Shown one piece after another: positions 6,876 to 10,196 of a stretch of DNA of 10,196 bases. This stretch comes from Thermoflexales bacterium (GTDB lineage: Bacteria; Chloroflexota; Anaerolineae; J036; Brachytrichaceae): positions 1-10,196 of the forward strand of contig JAGOCU010000052.1 of the NCBI GenBank assembly GCA_017998555.1. Direction: 5' to 3'. The notes beneath the pieces were generated by a model. That model worked only from the letters and a program-made list of their open reading frames with translations. It was not told the DNA's origin and did no database searches. Position 1 is the first letter of the stretch, and the number at the start of each line of letters is the position of its first letter. Position numbers and translations under genes: made by a program.

Positions 6876-6917
6876 TCCTTGTGAAATATTGTAGATTGTA
6901 AACGAAAATGGCACCAA
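6876..6917 (-). promoter_or_regulatory. Promoter and Shine-Dalgarno of the AceE-like gene
   Basis: On the minus strand, TTGGTG (6912-6917) and TACAAT (6888-6893) are 18 bp apart in a locally AT-rich patch. A second TACAAT lies at 6895-6900. Transcription would begin near 6881. AAGGA (6876-6880) is 9 nt upstream of the ATG at 6866 but only 3 nt from the one at 6872, which decides the start. This is the only gene here with both a clear promoter and a clear Shine-Dalgarno. Confidence 0.5.
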
Positions 6918-6992
6918 GATTCGCAGCGAGTCCCGAAAGCGCAGCCCGGCTCTGCCGGACTTAGCACGATCGACCGGAGCGAGCCCAATGAC

Positions 6993-7011
6993 CTTCTCCC
7001 AGCGGGAGAAG
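6993..7011. repeat. 8-bp hairpin CTTCTCCC-AGC-GGGAGAAG
   Basis: A perfect 8-bp stem with a 3-nt loop. Its last two bases overlap the next, larger palindrome, so only one of the two can fold fully at a time. It resembles the CTCCC/GGGAG hairpin on the other side of the AceE-like gene (4473-4508), though the two are not identical. Confidence 0.6.
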
Positions 7012-7058
7012 CCGCCGATGCAACGCCCGCGCTCCGCGCGGGTGTTGCATCGGCGGCT
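7010..7058. repeat. 23-bp stem palindrome with 3-nt loop
   Basis: 7010-7032 pairs with 7036-7058 around the loop TCC. Every position is a Watson-Crick pair except 7025/7043, which is a G-T mismatch (wobble in RNA). The stem contains GCCGATGCAAC and its complement. It could be a REP-like element or a terminator for the leftward acuI-papain-fold transcript. There is no T-tract. Confidence 0.75.
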
Positions 7059-7075
7059 GAGGGGCGAAATGGCCA

Positions 7076-7164
7076 AAGGCCTTCGTTGAATCAGCCAGCA
7101 CGTTCTACGTGCCAGCGAGGAGCGCCGGCGCCTCAAAGGCGCCGGCTGAAAGAACGAAGGCCTT
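7076..7164. repeat. Nested inverted repeat with two internal hairpins
   Basis: Outer arms AAGGCCTTCGTT (7076-7087) and AACGAAGGCCTT (7153-7164) are exact complements. Inside them sit two further perfect hairpins: GCACGT-TCT-ACGTGC (7098-7112) and GCCGGCGCCT-CAA-AGGCGCCGGC (7124-7146). The whole can fold as a three-way junction of about 89 nt. The right arm can alternatively form a 5-bp hairpin AGGCC-TTC-GGCCT (7158-7170). It begins about 35 nt after the stop of the putative papain-fold gene in the direction of transcription. Confidence 0.75.
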
Positions 7165-7198
7165 CGGCCTCGCATCCATACAACTCACATGCGCCTTC

Positions 7199-8356
7199 TC
7201 ATCGGCTGCCGCCCTGGAGCGCTTCGATCTGGTAGCTGATGATGTAGCCGCCGGGTCCCCCGCCGGAGCGCTCCTCGTGCGCGCCAACGCCCCAGTTGTC
7301 GGCCGCGGTGTAGCGGCGCGACACAATACCGGCTTGCTGGTCATTGTCAAATCCAGGCTGGCCCATAGACCGAACGCCGTTGTCTTCATCGACGCCGTTG
7401 ACGAAGACGCTGAGAGCGGCATCTTCCGCGACTTCGACCACGTAGCGCTTGTTCAGCCGGTATGACTTGCCGTGCATGACGGTCTTGGTGCCGCGCGCCG
7501 GCCAGCGATCAGTTTCTCCGGCCACGTCAAACTCGAGCCACAGGGCATCGTCGAAGTCCTGCGACTCGTCATGCAGGATCGTGACTTTGCTGAAGGACAC
7601 GGCGAACTGGCGGGTCACTTTGGCCTTGGGCGCGACGGGGTTGGCGGGCAACCCGCGCGCACCGGGGACAGCAAGACCCGTCGTGTCGGCCAGGTCCGGG
7701 GGCGGCAGGCGTGGCGCGAAGTCCTGCACAAACCAACCCCGCCACAACTCATTGCCGGGCGATGTCTCGTGAAAGTGCGGATCGCCTTTCTCCGACACGA
7801 GCCGGACCGACAGATCGGGCCAGTTCACGTCATAGATCAGGATCTCGATTTTCTCAGTGGCGGGATCGAACTCGTAGCCATAGGCGACCACCTGATGATT
7901 GTGGGCGAGCTCGGAGACCTCATCCGCGAAGATCAGCCCGAGCGGAACCGGGATGCCATTGTCGATCGATCTGCGCAGCTTTGGGAACTCGTCCTCGCGC
8001 GTCCAGCGGGTCACGCCGCGCCGGAAAAACGTGGGGCCATCCGGCGTGAGCGACCACTCGAAGAACTTGAGCGCGCTGAAGGTCGCGAACGATTCGAGCT
8101 GGCGCTTGTAGATGTAACTCGCCAGGGGATGCCCATCCGGCGGCACGCCGCCAAAGCCGGCAAACTCCGCTTCGGTGAATGGCGGGACGGGCTGGTTCGC
8201 CCGAAAGAAGTCCAGCACGGTGTAGGCCATCCCGCCGCAGCGGCCGTAGGTGGTCACCTTGTCGCCGCCCGGCAGGGCGACGATGGTGTTGACAAATCGA
8301 TTGGCGAAGTGAAAGCCGTGTTCCTTTGGATCGAAGCGGGTCAGGATTGGGGGCAT
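7199..8356 (-). CDS. Putative papain-fold protein with C2-like C-terminal domain
   Basis: I do not recognise a named family for this 385-residue protein. Residues 1-215 show the spacing of a papain/C39-like fold: the only cysteine in the protein, C40 in GRCGGMAY; H154 in NHQVVAYGY; and D176 or N178 in IYDVNWPD. These would make a Cys-His-Asp/Asn triad, so it may be a cysteine peptidase, amidase or an inactive relative. A Pro- and Ala-rich linker (about 216-246) follows. The rest (about 248-385) is strand-rich with HDESQDFDD (262-270), WP..GT (285-290) and GVDEDNG (321-327), resembling acidic calcium-binding C2-like beta sandwiches. No signal peptide or membrane segment is seen, so it is probably cytosolic. 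The ATG lies 32 nt after the acuI stop with no separate promoter, so co-transcription with acuI is likely. Confidence 0.75.
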   Translation of the reverse strand: MPPILTRFDPKEHGFHFANRFVNTIVALPGGDKVTTYGRCGGMAYTVLDFFRANQPVPPFTEAEFAGFGGVPPDGHPLASYIYKRQLESFATFSALKFFEWSLTPDGPTFFRRGVTRWTREDEFPKLRRSIDNGIPVPLGLIFADEVSELAHNHQVVAYGYEFDPATEKIEILIYDVNWPDLSVRLVSEKGDPHFHETSPGNELWRGWFVQDFAPRLPPPDLADTTGLAVPGARGLPANPVAPKAKVTRQFAVSFSKVTILHDESQDFDDALWLEFDVAGETDRWPARGTKTVMHGKSYRLNKRYVVEVAEDAALSVFVNGVDEDNGVRSMGQPGFDNDQQAGIVSRRYTAADNWGVGAHEERSGGGPGGYIISYQIEALQGGSR

Positions 8357-8388
8357 ATGATCGTCTCGCTTTCTGGTGGCGGCAGCCT

Positions 8389-9390
8389 TCAGTTCTGGCC
8401 GCTCAGCCGGACCACCGCCCGGCCGCGGATTCCGCCTTTAAGAATCGTCGCGGTGATCCGGGGCAAATCCTCAAGCCCAATCTCAAAGCCGATCCGGTCC
8501 AGAGCCTTTGGCTTGAGATCGTTGGACAAACGCTCCCAGGTTGACCGGCGCAGCGGCATCGGGCACTTCTCCGAGTCGACCCCAAGCAGGCCCACACCGC
8601 GCAGGATGAAGGGAAACACCGTGGTCGACAAGCCTGTGCCGCCGGTCAGGCCGCAGGCGGCGATGGCGCCGCCCGCCCGGGTTGCGCGCACGGCATAGGC
8701 CAGGGTGGCGCCGCCGACCGAATCGATCACGCCCGCCCAACGTTCCTTCTCAAGGGGACGGCTGCTCTCAGCCGAGACCTCCTCGCGCGAAAGCACTTCG
8801 CTGGCGCCGAGATCGCGCAGAAACTCATGTTCGCTGGCTTTCCCGGTCGAGGCGGAGACCGAGTATCCGGCGCCGGCCAGGATGTTGATGGCGAGGCTGC
8901 CCACCCCACCCGTCGCGCCGGTGACGAGGACGCGGCCCTTGCCCGGATCGAGCCCGTTTCGCTCCAGCAACTGCAGGGCCAGACCCGCCGTGAACCCCGC
9001 CGTGCCAAGGATCATCGCCTCGCGCAGGGTCAGCCACTTTGGCAGCGGCAGCACCCAATCGGCCTTGACCCGGGCGTATTCGCTGAATCCGCCAAAGTGC
9101 GACACCCCGATCTCGTAGCTCGTCGCGATTACAAGATCACCGGGCTTGAATCTCTCGTCGCTGGATTCCACCACGATGCCCGATAGATCGATACCTGGCA
9201 CAAACGGGTATTTCCGCACGATGTTGCCGGTTGGCGAACAGGCCAGACCATCTTTGAAATTGACGCTCGAATACGCAACCTGGATCAGCACGTCGCCGGC
9301 AGGCAGGTCCGCATCGCCAAGACGTTTGACTTCGACTGAAAAACCTTCAGCAGTCTTGTCCACAACCAGGGCGCGAAAGCTCATGCTCAT
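8389..9390 (-). CDS. acuI: Acrylyl-CoA reductase, AcuI/YhdH family
   Basis: This 333-residue zinc-independent medium-chain reductase of the YhdH/AcuI type reduces toxic acryloyl-CoA to propionyl-CoA with NADPH. Family blocks are SSVNFKDGLA (41-50), VPGIDLSG (64-71), ILGTAGFTAG (127-136), the NADPH loop TGATGGVGS (157-165), RPLEKERWAGVIDSVGG (211-227) and FPFILRGVGLLGVDS (259-273). All align closely with E. coli YhdH. Three in-frame starts exist: GTG 9405, ATG 9390 and ATG 9384. None has a Shine-Dalgarno. I chose 9390 because a GATAAT hexamer ends 7 nt upstream; 9384 would give an N-terminus nearer E. coli YhdH. It is the first gene of a likely pair with the papain-fold gene and diverges from the membrane protein at 9428. 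Physiological substrate is inferred from family. Confidence 0.92.
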   Translation of the reverse strand: MSMSFRALVVDKTAEGFSVEVKRLGDADLPAGDVLIQVAYSSVNFKDGLACSPTGNIVRKYPFVPGIDLSGIVVESSDERFKPGDLVIATSYEIGVSHFGGFSEYARVKADWVLPLPKWLTLREAMILGTAGFTAGLALQLLERNGLDPGKGRVLVTGATGGVGSLAINILAGAGYSVSASTGKASEHEFLRDLGASEVLSREEVSAESSRPLEKERWAGVIDSVGGATLAYAVRATRAGGAIAACGLTGGTGLSTTVFPFILRGVGLLGVDSEKCPMPLRRSTWERLSNDLKPKALDRIGFEIGLEDLPRITATILKGGIRGRAVVRLSGQN

Positions 9391-9397
9391 GCCCGGG

Positions 9398-9403
9398 ATT
9401 ATC
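9398..9403 (-). promoter_or_regulatory. Candidate -10 element of acuI
   Basis: GATAAT on the minus strand matches the -10 consensus at 5 of 6 positions and lies 7 nt before the ATG at 9390. No -35 box is seen at the expected place, which overlaps the plus-strand -10 (9416-9421) of the divergent gene. Confidence 0.35.
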
Positions 9404-9415
9404 ACCCAGGCATGC

Positions 9416-9421
9416 TAAACT
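9416..9421 (+). promoter_or_regulatory. Candidate extended -10 element of the right-edge gene
   Basis: TAAACT, preceded by TG one base upstream (TGCTAAACT, 9413-9421), fits an extended -10. It ends 6 nt before the GTG at 9428, so the mRNA would be leaderless. No -35 is evident, as is common with extended -10 promoters. Confidence 0.4.
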
Positions 9422-9427
9422 CGCTGC

Positions 9428-10196
9428 GTGGATGACCTAACGGGGTTTGTGCGCGCGTGGAGCATTCGGGCGCGCTGGCAGCAAGGCCTGCGCTGGCTTT
9501 TTCCAGGGCTGGCCTGCGGCCTCGGAGTCTCCCTGGCGCTGGCGATCGCAGCCCGACTCGCCCCGCTGATCAGCCAGCCGCGCCTGATCGCGATCAGCGT
9601 GCTGGCAGCGGGCGGCGCCGCAATCGTCACGCTTGGCTTGCCCTGGGCGCGCGGCGCGCGGCGAAACACCCTCTCATGGGCGCGCGAATTTGACCACCGG
9701 CTCGGCCTCAAGGAACGCCTGTCAACAGCGCTGGAAGCCCGGGACGGCACGCTGAATGTGCGCAATGACGCCATTCGGCGGCTGCAATCTGCCGACGCGC
9801 TTGACAGGGCCTCAAGCGTCGATGCCGCGCGTGCCCTGCCCTTGCGGGTGTCGCGCCGGGACGCTGCGCTGGCTGCGGTGATCGGACTTGGCCTGGCCCT
9901 CGCCCTGGCGCTGCCCAACCCGCAACAGACCGTGCTCGCCGAGCGCGAGCAATTTCATGAGGCGGCCCGAGCCGAGGCCGCCAAAATCGCCGAGGTTGAA
10001 AAGGCGATCGAGAACTCGCCCTTTCTGAGCGACGCGCAGAAACAGGACGCCCTGAACGCGCTAGACCAGGCTCGGCGCAACCTCGAGGACGCCAACGCGA
10101 CGCCGGAACAGGCCCTTGCCGCGCTGAATGAGGCGCAGGCCAGGCTGGACGCGCTGCAAAACGATGCGAACCCTGCTGCGCGCGAGGATCTGCGCC
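9428..10196 (+). CDS. Membrane protein with coiled-coil domain, DUF4175-like, 3' truncated
   Basis: An open frame runs from GTG 9428 to the window edge, 256 full codons with no stop. Hydrophobic segments at about residues 24-44, 52-72 and 146-162 look like three membrane helices. Between the second and third is a soluble stretch with FDHRLGLKERLSTALE (88-103). From about 170 the sequence is a charged Ala/Glu/Gln-rich helix, probably a coiled coil. This layout recalls the large DUF4175-like membrane proteins found near MoxR ATPase and DUF58 genes in several phyla; those partners would be past the right edge and cannot be seen. GTG is the first start after the in-frame stop at 9416-9418, and the upstream -10 supports it. 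No function can be assigned. The gene certainly continues beyond 10196. Confidence 0.75.
   Translation, partial: MDDLTGFVRAWSIRARWQQGLRWLFPGLACGLGVSLALAIAARLAPLISQPRLIAISVLAAGGAAIVTLGLPWARGARRNTLSWAREFDHRLGLKERLSTALEARDGTLNVRNDAIRRLQSADALDRASSVDAARALPLRVSRRDAALAAVIGLGLALALALPNPQQTVLAEREQFHEAARAEAAKIAEVEKAIENSPFLSDAQKQDALNALDQARRNLEDANATPEQALAALNEAQARLDALQNDANPAAREDLR

Larger units (their letters stand above)
6873..7198. other. Intergenic region filled with inverted repeats
   Basis: About 326 bp separate the AceE-like gene from the putative papain-fold gene, both leftward. It holds the AceE-like promoter near its left end and at least three separate inverted-repeat structures between 6993 and 7170. 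Stretches 6918-6992 and 7171-7198 show nothing I recognise. The long AceE frame runs through most of the region, but its peptide there is arginine-rich and not AceE-like. Confidence 0.7.

Noticed and set aside
6867..7175. N-terminal extension of the AceE-like protein to 878 residues
   Set aside because: The added 103 residues are Arg-rich and unlike AceE. The DNA holds a promoter, a Shine-Dalgarno and palindromes, so it is upstream non-coding sequence.
7472..8698. 408-codon open frame on the plus strand
   Set aside because: It is antisense to the papain-fold gene and the end of acuI. AcuI similarity fixes the coding strand, and no motif is seen in the antisense peptide.
9415..9918. 167-codon minus-strand open frame at the right edge
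   Set aside because: It is antisense to the 256-codon plus-strand frame, which has membrane helices, a coiled coil and no stop to the edge. The minus peptide is Ser/Arg/Ala-rich with no domain.

Overview
This is a GC-rich bacterial window of about 10.2 kb that is densely coding. It holds six complete genes and two genes cut by the window edges. It reads as an ordinary chromosomal metabolic and housekeeping segment. I found no rRNA, tRNA, CRISPR array, transposase or phage gene. The lineage cannot be fixed from sequence alone. The split glycine decarboxylase (gcvPA type), the scarcity of Shine-Dalgarno sequences, the apparent leaderless starts and the dispersed GCGGGCATCTTGCCCGC-type palindromes would fit a Chloroflexota-like or similar environmental, probably aerobic, bacterium. 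That placement is a guess.

Layout, left to right. A gene start runs off the left edge on the minus strand (74 to 1). It diverges from a plus-strand membrane protein with a TrkA/RCK-type NAD-binding module and a two-helix pore-like N-terminus (117-1172). A 101-bp pair of perfect inverted repeats follows, then a leftward block: the FAD enzyme LhgO (1307-2506), glycine decarboxylase subunit 1 GcvPA (2583-3944) and the lipoyl carrier GcvH (3951-4346). Upstream of gcvH, in the same orientation, is a large thiamine-diphosphate enzyme resembling the AceE-type pyruvate dehydrogenase E1 or a transketolase (4539-6866). About 330 bp of non-coding DNA rich in nested inverted repeats separates it from another leftward pair: a putative papain-fold protein (7199-8356) and an AcuI/YhdH acrylyl-CoA reductase (8389-9390). 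Diverging from acuI, and cut by the right edge, is a membrane and coiled-coil protein (from 9428).

How the genes fit together. GcvH and GcvPA are two parts of the glycine cleavage system, but gcvPB and gcvT are not here. LhgO returns L-2-hydroxyglutarate to 2-oxoglutarate. The AceE-like enzyme is a 2-oxo-acid or ketose ThDP enzyme with no E2 or E3 partner in view. AcuI detoxifies acryloyl-CoA. The common theme is central carbon and acyl-CoA metabolism, not a dedicated pathway.

The most interesting signals are regulatory. Six of the eight gene starts have a sigma70-like -10 hexamer (TANNNT in five, GATAAT in one) ending 6 or 7 nt before the start codon, which suggests leaderless mRNAs. In both divergent gene pairs the two promoters overlap so that each -10 lies about where the other -35 should be. 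No clearly new defence or mobile system is visible. The best candidates for under-described biology are the putative papain-fold protein with a C2-like tail, the RCK protein with a non-canonical filter, and the AceE-like enzyme without partners.
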